From CAIRDP01 sp037134895 (GTDB taxonomy: Bacteria > Bacteroidota > Bacteroidia > Bacteroidales > FEN-979), in contig JBAXLI010000012.1 of assembly GCA_037134895.1 (NCBI GenBank), positions 14,172 to 78,171 on the forward strand: DNA of 64,000 nucleotides. The letters run 5' to 3'. Below are positions 1 to 8,535 of the stretch, one piece after another (positions within the stretch are counted from its first letter, which is position 1; the number at the start of each line of letters is the position of its first letter). The position numbers and the translations under genes were made by a program. Under the pieces are notes generated by a model, which was not told where the DNA came from, did no database searches, and was given only the letters and a program-made list of their open reading frames with translations.

Positions 1-212
1 AACCAGGAGAGTTCGTTCATACCCTCGGCGATGCGCATATCTACCTTAATCATATCGACCAGGTGAAACTGCAACTTACCAGGACCCCTTTACCTCTTCC
101 TGAAATGGTCCTTAACCCTGATGTGAAAGACATCCTTGGTTTCAGATTCGAAGATTTCAGCCTGGGCAACTACCAGTCACATCCGCATATCAAAGGAGAA
201 ATTTCTGTTTAA
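1..212 (+). CDS. thyA: Thymidylate synthase, C-terminal fragment (runs off left edge)
   Basis: An open frame runs from the window edge (first full codon at base 3) to a TAA at 210-212 and encodes about 69 residues. The fragment carries HTLGDAHIYLNHIDQV, the conserved thymidylate synthase segment in which the His and Tyr bind the dUMP ribose, and ends with the usual GYxxHPxIKGEIxV-like tail (here NYQSHPHIKGEISV). ThyA makes dTMP from dUMP and converts methylene-tetrahydrofolate to dihydrofolate. The next gene, folA, starts 9 bp downstream and recycles that dihydrofolate, so the two are very likely co-transcribed. Only the C-terminal quarter is visible; the start lies outside the window. Confidence 0.93.
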   Translation, partial: PGEFVHTLGDAHIYLNHIDQVKLQLTRTPLPLPEMVLNPDVKDILGFRFEDFSLGNYQSHPHIKGEISV

Positions 213-221
213 TACTGAACT

Positions 222-710
222 ATGCTTGCAATTATCGTAGCTATTGCCGAAAACCTGGCCATAGGTAAGAACAATGACCTCCTCTGGCATATTCCCGGAG
301 ATCTTAAAAGGTTTAAACAGATCACAGGCGGACGAACGGTGGTTATGGGAAAACGCACTTACTACTCCCTGCCCAGGAGGCCTCTCCCCAATAGGAGAAA
401 CCTCGTTATCACTGATGTGGCCGGCGAGATCATTGAGGGCTGCGAAATGGCCTATTCCATTGAAGATGCCAGTGCCAGATGTAATCCTGCCGAGGAAAGC
501 TTTGTTATTGGCGGCGCTTCCATCTACAAACAATTCCTGCCTCTGGCACAAAGGATGTACCTGACAAGGGTGCATAAAGAATTTGAAGGTGATGTGTTCT
601 TCCCGGAGATCAGGTTTGACGAATGGCAGCTGGTTCTGAAAGAGGACATTCCTTTCGACGAAAGCCTTGGTTTTTCCTACTCTTACGAGAATTACGAACG
701 TAAAAAATGA
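222..710 (+). CDS. folA: Dihydrofolate reductase
   Basis: The 162-residue protein has normal length for type I DHFR. It opens with the family core IVAIAENLAIGKNNDLLWHIPGDL, in which Trp22 and the catalytic acid Asp27 fall at the same positions as in the E. coli enzyme. The NADPH-binding segments VVMGKRTYYSLPRRPLPNR (about residues 41-58) and FVIGGASIYKQFLP (about 94-107) follow. It reduces dihydrofolate to tetrahydrofolate, balancing the oxidation by ThyA encoded directly upstream. The stop overlaps the start of the next gene (ATGA at 707-710), which suggests translational coupling. The second Arg in PRRPLPNR is a small departure from the usual GRPLPGR. Confidence 0.95.
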   Translation: MLAIIVAIAENLAIGKNNDLLWHIPGDLKRFKQITGGRTVVMGKRTYYSLPRRPLPNRRNLVITDVAGEIIEGCEMAYSIEDASARCNPAEESFVIGGASIYKQFLPLAQRMYLTRVHKEFEGDVFFPEIRFDEWQLVLKEDIPFDESLGFSYSYENYERKK

Positions 711-1561
711 ACTACCCGGGAAACAGGCCCTTCAACGCTGCAGCAATGCTGATCGGCTTTCTTATTCTCATTTCAGCAGCGGAAGCCTGTCGAAAGAAGA
801 ACTATTCCTACGATGTCAGTGCAAATCTTTATGTCGCCAATAATGTTGTTTTTGTGGAAAGGGGACTGGTACATACCTTTAATCTTCTGCTGAAAACAAA
901 CATGAACCCGGCCATAAGGAGGGACGGGGTAGGGATAATCGATAAAGCGATCATTCATTTTGATACTTCTGCTAACCTGATTACGATAAAGTATCAGAAT
1001 AATATATGTGCCGACAGTGTTGTGAGGAATGGGCAGATTTTCATCCGGATGAGTGGTGATTTTTTTTCAACCGGTACTGTCGCGATCTTGTATTTTTACA
1101 AATATTCTGAGGACGGCAGGCAGTTCGCCGGCACCGACAGCCTTGTAAACCTGGGTGCTCCGGCTGGAGGGAGATGCAGTTATAAATCATTCATCGACAG
1201 CCTGGTGATCAAGCAGGACTCAGGTTCAAACTCCACCTGGCATTCTGAATTTCAGTATAACATACCTTCTGTCCTGAAGCTGCCTTCCGACAGCATTAAT
1301 CCGGTTATTATTACAGGTACTGCCGGCGGATGGACTGATGAAGGATATAACTTTACCCTGGAAATAAGCATCCCGCTTGTTAACAGAATCTACTGCCCGT
1401 GGATACGTGAAGGTGTTCAGCAGGTTTCAATTCCGGCTCTTGAAATAAGCTCGGGAAGTATAGAATATGTTAACATGGCATCATGCAACAACCGGGTGAC
1501 ATACAGGTTCGGGAGTTCAATGTTTGAATGGTGGATCAATAAGAAAAAGCTGATTTTCTGA
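707..1561 (+). CDS. Putative lipoprotein of unknown function
   Basis: The 284-residue protein was not assigned to a named family. It has an N-terminal hydrophobic segment (about residues 12-27) ending in AAEAC, which resembles a lipobox with Cys28, so export and lipidation are likely. The rest is predicted to be beta-rich, with several cysteines and a YCPWIREG segment near residue 230 that recurs in Bacteroidales surface lipoproteins (recollection, not searched). It overlaps folA by 4 bp and is the last gene of the thyA-folA unit; the next gene is convergent. The pairing with folate genes gives no functional clue. Confidence 0.6.
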   Translation: MNYPGNRPFNAAAMLIGFLILISAAEACRKKNYSYDVSANLYVANNVVFVERGLVHTFNLLLKTNMNPAIRRDGVGIIDKAIIHFDTSANLITIKYQNNICADSVVRNGQIFIRMSGDFFSTGTVAILYFYKYSEDGRQFAGTDSLVNLGAPAGGRCSYKSFIDSLVIKQDSGSNSTWHSEFQYNIPSVLKLPSDSINPVIITGTAGGWTDEGYNFTLEISIPLVNRIYCPWIREGVQQVSIPALEISSGSIEYVNMASCNNRVTYRFGSSMFEWWINKKKLIF

Positions 1562-1571
1562 ACCTGGGGTC

Positions 1572-2864
1572 TCAGGTCTTCCGCTTTTCCTTTTTCGCAG
1601 CCGGGAACAACACATTATTTAATATCAGCCTGTAACCCGGTGAATTCGGGTGCAGGTTCAGGTCGGTGGGAGGATCGCCAACAAGGTGCTGGTAATCTTC
1701 CGGGTCATGGCCTCCAAGAAATGTCCATGTACCTTTTCCGAAGTCCCCGTGTATGTATCTTGCCTCGTTCAGGGATTTGTTTTCTCCGAGGATCAGCACA
1801 TTCGGTTTCAGGTATTTCTCATTAAAGGCAGTGGTTTGTCCCATAAATCCATGGATGAGGGTTTCATGGTCCTGGCAAAGCATGGTTGGCACGGGATCCC
1901 ATTTTGCCGAAAAGTCGAAGAGGGAGAAAAAATCATTGTTCCAGTTCAGGTTCTTTGGCCTGGTATCGGTGACATCTATAGACGAAATTTCGTACTCATA
2001 AGGATTGTGGACGAGCGAGAAATTCTGGAAAGCAAAACATTTCTGAAAATCAAGCCTGGAGTCTGCCGATTGGTCCATGGGGTCGCCGTCAAACATCACA
2101 TCGCAGATATCGATACCCTCGGCCGATAAAGCCACATCATAACTATCTGGAGCCGAGCACATTGAAAACAGGTAACCTCCCCCTGCGACGAAATCACGAA
2201 TCTTCTGCGCAACGGCCAGTTTCATCTGAGAAACCTTTGTAAAACCCAGCTTGCGTGCAGTTCCTTCCTGGAGTTGTACATCTTCATTGTACCAGGGAAA
2301 ATTTTTATAAGCAGCCCAGAACTTACCATATTGCCCGGTGAAATCTTCGTGATGCATATGAAGCCAGTCATATAAGGGCAGGAGTCCCTGCAGCACCTCA
2401 TCATCATATATAATGGTATAGGGGATCTCGGCATAGGTAAGTACAAGGGTAACGGCATCATCCCAGGGTCTTTTATTCTTGGGAGAATAAACAGCTATCT
2501 TAGGTGCCTTATGGAGTTTGATCCTATCCATATTAACCTGAGGATCTGCAATCTCCTGGAGTATTGCATCGACCTGGGCATCGGCCAGGGCCTGAAACGT
2601 CACCCCCCTGATATTACATTCATTCTCGGTTGCCTTATTGTACTGCATCAGGAAACTGCCCCCGCGGTAATTCAGAAGCCAGTCGACCTGGACCTGCTTT
2701 TGCAGCAGCCAGAATGCGATCCCGTAAGCTTTAAGGTGATTTTTCTGAGCCTCATCCATAGGCAGCAGTAGGTAAACAGCTTTCAGCTGAGTACTTAAAA
2801 CAAGAAAGAGAACAAGAAGAAAAAGCCTGTTGTTAGAACGGCATATCCGGGTGATCATTTTCAT
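1572..2864 (-). CDS. Conserved secreted Bacteroidetes protein, often labelled asparagine synthetase B
   Basis: The 430-residue protein starts with a signal-peptide-like segment (about residues 14-30, ending near LKAVYLLLPMDEAQ). Homologues in Bacteroidetes tend to be annotated asparagine synthetase B (recollection), but I see neither the N-terminal Cys of a class II glutamine amidotransferase nor a PPi-loop SGGxDS motif, so that name is not supported. Segments such as PKIAVYSPKNKRPWDDAVTL, FVAGGGYLFSMCSAPDSYD and GKGTWTFLGGHDPEDYQHL resemble a class I glutamine-amidotransferase-like fold (inference). The first 32 bp of the gene overlap the 3' end of dnaB on the same strand, so it is probably co-transcribed with dnaB. 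A start two codons further in (2858) is equally possible. Confidence 0.65.
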   Translation of the reverse strand: MKMITRICRSNNRLFLLVLFLVLSTQLKAVYLLLPMDEAQKNHLKAYGIAFWLLQKQVQVDWLLNYRGGSFLMQYNKATENECNIRGVTFQALADAQVDAILQEIADPQVNMDRIKLHKAPKIAVYSPKNKRPWDDAVTLVLTYAEIPYTIIYDDEVLQGLLPLYDWLHMHHEDFTGQYGKFWAAYKNFPWYNEDVQLQEGTARKLGFTKVSQMKLAVAQKIRDFVAGGGYLFSMCSAPDSYDVALSAEGIDICDVMFDGDPMDQSADSRLDFQKCFAFQNFSLVHNPYEYEISSIDVTDTRPKNLNWNNDFFSLFDFSAKWDPVPTMLCQDHETLIHGFMGQTTAFNEKYLKPNVLILGENKSLNEARYIHGDFGKGTWTFLGGHDPEDYQHLVGDPPTDLNLHPNSPGYRLILNNVLFPAAKKEKRKT

Positions 2865-4401
2865 CCATTTTCGACATGATGGTGCGGGTTCTCACTGAAC
2901 CATCAAACGATGTATTGGCCGAAATAGTATTCGAAGGAGGGTACTCCTGCTCAATATCTGCGAATTTGGCGTACTTCGAGATGAACTTAAGCTGGATGTC
3001 CTTCAGAGGGCCGTTACGGTTCTTTGCAATGTATACTTCCGCTGCACCCGAGGTGGATTCACCATGCTCGTCAACATCAATCTTGTAATATTCAGGCCTG
3101 TATATGAACATTACCATGTCGGCATCCTGCTCAATTGAGCCGGATTCACGAAGGTCGGAGAGGATAGGTTTGGCAGCTGCTGAACGCTTTTCGGAGGCCC
3201 GGCTGAGCTGGGAAAGAGCGATCACCGGAACGTCAAGCTCCTTGGCAAGTGTTTTCAGACCTCTCGATATGCTGCTGATCTCCTGTTCCCTGTTGCCCTT
3301 GGTCTCATGGCCTCCCTGCATGAGCTGAAGATAGTCGACAATGATCAGCTGCACATCATGCCTGGCTTTGAGCCTTCTGCACTTGGCACGGAGGTCAAAG
3401 ATCGAAAGGGCTGGTGTATCGTCGAGAAAGATAGGAGCTTCAAGCAGACTGCCGATCTTGACGTTCAGCTGCTTCCATTCGTATTCCTCCATTGTTCCTT
3501 TCCGAAGCTTTTCCTGAGGTATTTCAGTTTCAGAAGAGATAAGGCGGGTGACCAGCTGAACCGCCGACATTTCCAGTGAAAAAACCGCAACCGGCTTCTT
3601 GAAATCGACGGCTGCATTCCTGGCCATTGTAAGAGCGAAAGCGGTTTTCCCCATGCCCGGACGGGATGCAATGATGATCAGGTCGGATTTCTGCCAGCCG
3701 GATGTGATCCGGTCAAGTTCGGTAAACCCTGAGCCAACGCCTCGAAGCGAGCCTTCATGGCCTCGGGCAGCTGTGATCTCCTTAATGGCCTCCTTGATGA
3801 TGGCCTGCATATCCATATAAGTTTTACCGATACTGCTTTCACTGATCGAGAACAAACCTGTTTCAGCTTTGTCGAGCAGGTCGAAAACATCCGATGAGTC
3901 CTCGTATGCGTCCTTGATGATCTCCGAAGATATCCTGATCAGCTCCCTTTGAATATATTTCTGCAGAATTATCCTGGCATGGAACTCAATATTGGCGGCT
4001 GAAGCCACCCTGTTGGTGAGGTTTGTGATATAATATGCGCCGCCCACGATATCCAGTTCACCTGCCTGCCTGAGGTCTTCGGTCACGGTAAGTATGTCGA
4101 CGGGCTGGTTGCTTCCGTAAAGCCGGTGAATGGCAGAATAAATTTTCTGATGCTGTTCCTTGTAGAAAACATCAGGCTTGAGTATTTCAATTACCTCCGC
4201 AAGTTTGTCATTCTCAAGCATCATTGCTCCGAGGACGGCTTCCTCCAGGTCGACTGCCTGGGGAGGTACCTTGCCATATTCAAGGACGTTTTCAGGAGAC
4301 TGGAGGTTGTCGCTCTTTCTTCTGCTTACTCTTGTCTGGCCCTGGGATGTGAACCCTCCGCCAGTATTCCCTCTCTTCTGATTGCTTCCTCTCTCTTCCA
4401 T
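2833..4401 (-). CDS. dnaB: Replicative DNA helicase DnaB
   Basis: The 522-residue protein has the two-domain DnaB layout. The N-terminal primase-interacting domain begins near PPQAVDLEEAVLGAMML (about residues 46-62). The RecA-like ATPase domain carries Walker A SRPGMGKT (246-253), Walker B IIVDYLQLM, and the arginine-finger/DnaB signature LSQLSRASEKR. DnaB unwinds duplex DNA ahead of the replisome. The first 40 or so residues are a polar, Gly/Ser/Arg-rich extension not needed for the fold. A TATTTTTG box (4406-4413, minus strand) lies only 5 bp before the ATG, so either the mRNA is nearly leaderless or the box is coincidental; the next in-frame Met (residue 60) is too far into the fold. The 3' end overlaps the next gene. 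Confidence 0.96.
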   Translation of the reverse strand: MEERGSNQKRGNTGGGFTSQGQTRVSRRKSDNLQSPENVLEYGKVPPQAVDLEEAVLGAMMLENDKLAEVIEILKPDVFYKEQHQKIYSAIHRLYGSNQPVDILTVTEDLRQAGELDIVGGAYYITNLTNRVASAANIEFHARIILQKYIQRELIRISSEIIKDAYEDSSDVFDLLDKAETGLFSISESSIGKTYMDMQAIIKEAIKEITAARGHEGSLRGVGSGFTELDRITSGWQKSDLIIIASRPGMGKTAFALTMARNAAVDFKKPVAVFSLEMSAVQLVTRLISSETEIPQEKLRKGTMEEYEWKQLNVKIGSLLEAPIFLDDTPALSIFDLRAKCRRLKARHDVQLIIVDYLQLMQGGHETKGNREQEISSISRGLKTLAKELDVPVIALSQLSRASEKRSAAAKPILSDLRESGSIEQDADMVMFIYRPEYYKIDVDEHGESTSGAAEVYIAKNRNGPLKDIQLKFISKYAKFADIEQEYPPSNTISANTSFDGSVRTRTIMSKMDENDHPDMPF

Positions 4402-4405
4402 CCGC

Positions 4406-4413
4406 CAAAAATA
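4406..4413 (-). promoter_or_regulatory. Candidate -7 box TATTTTTG in front of dnaB
   Basis: Exact match to the Bacteroidetes TAnnTTTG box on the minus strand. The transcription start it predicts would coincide with the dnaB ATG, implying a leaderless or very short leader. No -33 TTG at the right spacing was seen. Confidence 0.35.
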
Positions 4414-4464
4414 CTATGAAACTCAAAGATGCCGGTATAATCCCGCAGAATTAGTTTTCAACAA

Positions 4465-5745
4465 TCACAGCGCAAACAGCAGGCCTATATGCCCCCAGGC
4501 ATGCCACCAGTTATTGCTGAACTCCGGGCTCAGGACTATCTGTTCAATCTCGATGCCGACGGCCCCACAGGTAAAAGTGAATCCAAGGGAAGACTGGGAA
4601 ACTAACCTTATGATCGAGGCAGAAGGTATGGTATACACACTGTTGCTGTTGATTAGTCCGCCCTGGAGGGTCGCATCATAACCGATCACGCGCCCCGAGC
4701 CCTTCAAACTAAAAAAATACTGCATTACCCTTGCACCCCTGGCAATGAGAACCCGTTTTTTCCTTACCCCGAGGTCGGAGAAAAAATCGTTAAACCATCC
4801 AAGCCTAAGGTTAAATCCTCCTCCAAGATTGGTATACAGGGTCCCCAGGGCTGCGTTTCCCGAAAGTATCAGCTGGGTATGTGCAGTGTTGATGATTCCT
4901 TTGCTGAGAGAAACAGTATAGTTTATTACTGCATCGGTTGAGATCTGGTATTCCCAGCCCAGGGGCTCATTATTGTAAGGAACATATTTATGGAACAGGT
5001 CTTGCACAGTCCCTCCCAGTGAAGGCGGACCTATAACCCCCAGTCCGAGTTCCGAAACCTGCCTGAAATGGTGGGTTTCATCATTAGTGACTTTGAAACT
5101 CCCGAAGTAAAGGTATGAAGCGTAAGGCCTGTCGCCATATAAAATTCCCCCGACCTTGGTCGTCGAGGGTGTATAGAGATTCTGAATAAGAGATAATCCA
5201 TAGTAGTTCCTGGCTTTGCCCCAGTAAGGAAGTAAAATGTATTTAACCGGATTGTCGCTGAGAGCCGGAGCTACATATTCAAAACTGATACCATTGGTGA
5301 AGAACTGGTCAGTATAATCAAAAATGTCATTGTCGAATCCGATCTTCAGAACCCTGTCGGGGCTCAGGGTGATTGCCGACTGGAACGCCGAATCTCCCAG
5401 TTTCTTTAACAGTTCCGTGTTCAGTGGTTCCGAAAAATCAGGCCTGAACTCCCCGGTCCGCAGTTGCTCAATGGTCTTCAAGCGAACAGAATCAGTCTGC
5501 CTGTAGGTTGTGACTATGACAATCGTCTCAGGCCTTCCCTTTTTTTTATGGATTGAATGTCGGCGGATGGCAGAGCGGCTTTGACTGCCGGCTGCCTCAG
5601 AAACAGTGTTGGCCGGTCGCTTATGGCTTTGGTCAATAATTGCCTTTAGCCTGCCGGGAGGAATGACTTTGTTCTGGGACTTTCGTTCATCCGGATTACA
5701 GGCAAAAAGAAAAATAAGCAGAACGGTTGCAAAGAATAGCCGCAT
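4465..5745 (-). CDS. LpxR-family (DUF2219) outer-membrane lipid A deacylase-like protein
   Basis: The 426-residue protein has a lipoprotein signal (FATVLLIFLFAC, Cys16), a polar region of about 100 residues, then a DUF2219/LpxR barrel. Family signatures are clear: FDNDIFDYTDQFFTNGISF (the NDxxxxTDxxxTNG motif containing the Asn-Asp pair) and VSELGLGVIGPPSLGGTVQD followed by H and GWEYQ, matching the GVVGPxxxGxxVQ...H...GW block of LpxR. LpxR removes the 3'-acyloxyacyl group of lipid A in the outer membrane. The long N-terminal spacer and lipid anchor are unusual for LpxR, which is normally a plain barrel. It sits 27 bp downstream of lpxK on the same strand. Substrate is inferred, not shown. 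Confidence 0.8.
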   Translation of the reverse strand: MRLFFATVLLIFLFACNPDERKSQNKVIPPGRLKAIIDQSHKRPANTVSEAAGSQSRSAIRRHSIHKKKGRPETIVIVTTYRQTDSVRLKTIEQLRTGEFRPDFSEPLNTELLKKLGDSAFQSAITLSPDRVLKIGFDNDIFDYTDQFFTNGISFEYVAPALSDNPVKYILLPYWGKARNYYGLSLIQNLYTPSTTKVGGILYGDRPYASYLYFGSFKVTNDETHHFRQVSELGLGVIGPPSLGGTVQDLFHKYVPYNNEPLGWEYQISTDAVINYTVSLSKGIINTAHTQLILSGNAALGTLYTNLGGGFNLRLGWFNDFFSDLGVRKKRVLIARGARVMQYFFSLKGSGRVIGYDATLQGGLINSNSVYTIPSASIIRLVSQSSLGFTFTCGAVGIEIEQIVLSPEFSNNWWHAWGHIGLLFAL

Positions 5746-5772
5746 AGGGGCTGCAATTTAGCTAATTCCCTC

Positions 5773-6831
5773 TCAGGTTTTATTCTTGCTCACAAAGCTC
5801 TTAACCTTACGGTCGAAGAGCTCTTTGTCCTTCCCGTGAAACTCGATGCTGACGGGGATGAAAAAGATAGGAAGATGTTTGATCAAAGGGAAAAGTTCGG
5901 TTGTTTTAAGGCGCATCGCATCCTTTTCGGTCGTAATAATCACTTTTTTCTGGGAAATGATGTCGTTATACCTTGTTTCGATTTTCGCGATATCATTTTC
6001 ATCGAACGAATGATGATCCCCGTAGTTCAGGACTATCACATTGGAGCAATACCTTTCTATATGTTCTTTCAGCAAACTGTAGTCGGCGATCCCGGTAAGC
6101 AGTATGATACTGACCAGCTTTGATGGAAACACCGGCCATTCCTCTTCAGAAAGGGGAACAGGATCCCCGTGTACAACATATGAGAAAAATACCTGCTGAT
6201 GTTTAAGGGGCTTCAGGTCTTCCAGGATCCTCCTTCTTGATATAGGAGAAAAGACCTTAGGGGTTTTTGTGACAATGATGATGTCGGCCCGGCTGGCTCC
6301 GCCTCTGAATTCCCTCAACGAGCCCGAAGGAACCACATGGTCATCAGTATACAATTTGTTGCAGGATGTGAGAAGAACAGACAATCCCGGTTTAACATAA
6401 CGGTGCTGAAATGCATCGTCAAGCACTATCACATCAAGGTCAGTGTACTTACTGATGAGGTTTGTAATGCCCCGTTTCCGGTTCTCGTCAACAGCAACTT
6501 TGATATCGTCGAATTTTCTGATCAGTTGCAGGGGCTCGTCGCCAATGTATTTAACATTTGACTTTCTTGAGCCTATGATGAACCCTTTGCTTTCCCTTCC
6601 ATATCCGCGGCTGAGAACCGCAATAAAACTATCGGGCGAAAGCAGCCTGATGAGATACTCGGTGTGGGGAGTCTTGCCTGTGCCTCCCATTGACAGATTG
6701 CCCACCGAGATCAAGGCTTTCCCGAAGGCAGCAGAAGGCAGGATCTTCAGGTCAAAGAGAAGGTTCCTGAGCATCATCCCGAAGCCGTAAAGCAGTGAAA
6801 AGGGATATACTATGTACTGAAGCAGCTGCAT
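5773..6831 (-). CDS. lpxK: Tetraacyldisaccharide 4'-kinase
   Basis: The 352-residue protein phosphorylates the 4' position of the lipid A disaccharide at the inner membrane. It starts with a hydrophobic helix (about residues 8-28), then the Walker A loop GNLSMGGTGKTP (44-55), the VLSRGYGR segment typical of LpxK, and VIVLDDAFQHRYV, which contains the conserved DDxxQHR catalytic motif. Length is normal for the Bacteroidetes enzyme. The downstream gene encodes an LpxR-like lipid A-modifying barrel, so the pair probably forms a small lipid A unit. No second Raetz-pathway gene lies in the window. Confidence 0.95.
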   Translation of the reverse strand: MQLLQYIVYPFSLLYGFGMMLRNLLFDLKILPSAAFGKALISVGNLSMGGTGKTPHTEYLIRLLSPDSFIAVLSRGYGRESKGFIIGSRKSNVKYIGDEPLQLIRKFDDIKVAVDENRKRGITNLISKYTDLDVIVLDDAFQHRYVKPGLSVLLTSCNKLYTDDHVVPSGSLREFRGGASRADIIIVTKTPKVFSPISRRRILEDLKPLKHQQVFFSYVVHGDPVPLSEEEWPVFPSKLVSIILLTGIADYSLLKEHIERYCSNVIVLNYGDHHSFDENDIAKIETRYNDIISQKKVIITTEKDAMRLKTTELFPLIKHLPIFFIPVSIEFHGKDKELFDRKVKSFVSKNKT

Positions 6832-6889
6832 TGTTACAATGCCTAAAATTACGAAAAAAACGCAATGAATTTTTAAGGCGGCAGGAATT

Positions 6890-7279
6890 TTACAAGGCTT
6901 CTTTCAGAATGTACCTGAGGTTTTTGAGAAGTTCAGTCATCCCTGTCTCAAGTTTGCTTGTCTTGACAATAAAGTCAAAAGCGCCTTCGTCGAGCAATTT
7001 GATGGCAAGAACAGGATCGGCCATCGAAGAAAAATAGACTACCCTTATCTCGGGAAAATGATCTCTTACTTTCTTCAGGAAATCCAAACCCGTATAATTT
7101 CCGATGTCATAATCGGTAATTATAAAGTCCGGGATTGTGTTCTTTTCCAGCCTGTACAAACATTCGAGCCCATTCGGGAAGGTTTGTACATTATTCAATT
7201 TGTTGATATTCAAATGGTATTTGATCAGGCTATTATGGATTGGGTTTTTGTCGACAATAAAAATGCTGGGTGTTTGCAT
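6890..7279 (-). CDS. Stand-alone response-regulator receiver domain
   Basis: The 129-residue protein is a single CheY-like domain with no output domain. It has the acidic residue in IFIVDKN (Asp10), the likely phospho-acceptor in FIITDYD (Asp56, with Asp58 nearby), the switch region VVYFSS (Ser84/Ser85) and the conserved Lys106 in DFIVKT. Only one acidic residue (VDK rather than DD) precedes the acceptor, which may weaken Mg2+ binding. No histidine kinase is adjacent. It lies upstream of lpxK on the same strand, 58 bp away. Its partner and process cannot be told from this sequence. Confidence 0.85.
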   Translation of the reverse strand: MQTPSIFIVDKNPIHNSLIKYHLNINKLNNVQTFPNGLECLYRLEKNTIPDFIITDYDIGNYTGLDFLKKVRDHFPEIRVVYFSSMADPVLAIKLLDEGAFDFIVKTSKLETGMTELLKNLRYILKEAL

Positions 7280-7282
7280 GAT

Positions 7283-7296
7283 AACCTGTTCAGGTT
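7283..7296. promoter_or_regulatory. 14-bp palindrome upstream of the receiver-domain gene
   Basis: AACCTG-TT-CAGGTT forms a 6-bp dyad 4 bp before the start codon of the receiver-domain gene. It could be an operator or a small mRNA hairpin masking the start. This is seen in sequence only. Confidence 0.25.
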
Positions 7297-7405
7297 TTAT
7301 TTAAGGGTCAAATATTCAAAATAAAAGGAGTGTTTTCTGTCACCTTACATGAAAACTTGTAAACAACTTACTAACATGAAATCTCCTGTAAATCTCTGGA
7401 TTTCT

Positions 7406-7413
7406 TATTTTTG
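7406..7413 (+). promoter_or_regulatory. -7 box TATTTTTG upstream of the Nif3 gene
   Basis: Exact TAnnTTTG match ending 18 bp before the ATG at 7432. It overlaps the alternative TTG start at 7411, which argues that translation begins at 7432. No clear -33 element was seen. Confidence 0.45.
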
Positions 7414-7431
7414 AGATCTCAAACCTGGTAT

Positions 7432-8526
7432 ATGAAAGTGAAAGAGATTACATCCTTCCTTGAAACCTTTGCTCCGCTTGCTTTTCAGGAGGATTATGAT
7501 AATTCCGGACTTATTGTCGGCGACCCGGCAATGGAAGTTACTGCCGCCCTGGTCTGCCTTGATATTACTCCCGGGATCGTCGAAGAAGCCAGGACGAGGA
7601 ACTGCAACTTAATTATATCGCATCATCCTTTTATTTTCAGGGGATTGAAAAAAATCGAACCCGGGAAACCTGAATCCGACATCCTTGTAAGCCTTATAAA
7701 AAATGATACCGCTGTATATGCCATTCATACGAGCATCGATAATTCAGCAGATGGATTAAACGATTATCTCTGCCTCAGGCTCGGGCTTGTAAACAGGAAG
7801 ATATTGAGTGAGAAGCAAGGCATGCTGTCAAAACTGGTCACTTTTTGTCCAACAGATTACAGTGACAGAGTTCGTCAGGCTTTGTTCGATGCCGGGGCCG
7901 GTGTCATTGGGAAATACGATTTATGCAGTTATAACATAGAAGGGAAAGGGACTTTCAGGGCTTCTTCAGAGGCTAATCCCTTCCTTGGCAAGAAAAACAC
8001 CTTGCATTTTGAGAATGAAACCCGGATCGAACTTATTTTCCCATCCTATATCAGGGAAAAGCTCCTGCAGGCACTTTTTTCGGCTCACCCTTACGAGGAG
8101 GTTGCTTACGACATTTACCCTTTATCGAATACTTTCACTTTGTGCGGGGCCGGGGTGATTGCTGAACTGGACCCTCCGATGGAAGCGACAGAATTCCTTG
8201 CATTTGTAAAGAAGAAGCTGGATTTGAAAATGATCAGGCATACACCACTGGCTCCCGTGAAAATCAGGAAGGTCGCGGTCTGCAGCGGGTCGGGCAGTTT
8301 CCTGATACCAGAGGCTATAAAGGCAGGTGCCGATACCTTTCTTACCGCAGATATAAAATACCATGAATTTTTTGATGCAAGCACCCGGATTTTGCTTGCC
8401 GATATTGGTCATTATGAGAGCGAGCAATGGATAAAAGACCTGCTGACTGAACGATTGAATGAAAAATTTCCTACCTTTGCAGTCTTTTCCTCAGGGCTGA
8501 ATACGAATCCTGTAAATTATTTATAA
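7432..8526 (+). CDS. Nif3-like dinuclear metal centre protein (YbgI/YqfO family)
   Basis: The protein of about 364 residues opens with VKEITSFLETFAPLAFQEDYDNSGLIVGDP, the hallmark N-terminus of the Nif3/YbgI family. It has the metal ligands ISHHPFIF (two His) and YAIHTSIDN in the first half and ADIKYHEFFDA and DIGHYESEQW near the end. The central insertion (about residues 130-240) is the PII/CutA-like domain of the long YqfO type. Family members bind two metal ions; a GTP cyclohydrolase activity has been proposed for some but the role is unsettled. A TTG 21 bp upstream gives a longer frame, but it lies inside the promoter box. The next gene begins 9 bp downstream, and Nif3 next to a C4 zinc-ribbon protein is a recurring bacterial pair. 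Confidence 0.9.
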   Translation: MKVKEITSFLETFAPLAFQEDYDNSGLIVGDPAMEVTAALVCLDITPGIVEEARTRNCNLIISHHPFIFRGLKKIEPGKPESDILVSLIKNDTAVYAIHTSIDNSADGLNDYLCLRLGLVNRKILSEKQGMLSKLVTFCPTDYSDRVRQALFDAGAGVIGKYDLCSYNIEGKGTFRASSEANPFLGKKNTLHFENETRIELIFPSYIREKLLQALFSAHPYEEVAYDIYPLSNTFTLCGAGVIAELDPPMEATEFLAFVKKKLDLKMIRHTPLAPVKIRKVAVCSGSGSFLIPEAIKAGADTFLTADIKYHEFFDASTRILLADIGHYESEQWIKDLLTERLNEKFPTFAVFSSGLNTNPVNYL

Positions 8527-8535
8527 CTGATTGAT

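Noticed and set aside
8122..8427. Antisense frames within the Nif3 gene
   Set aside because: No family resemblance and complete overlap with a well-supported gene.
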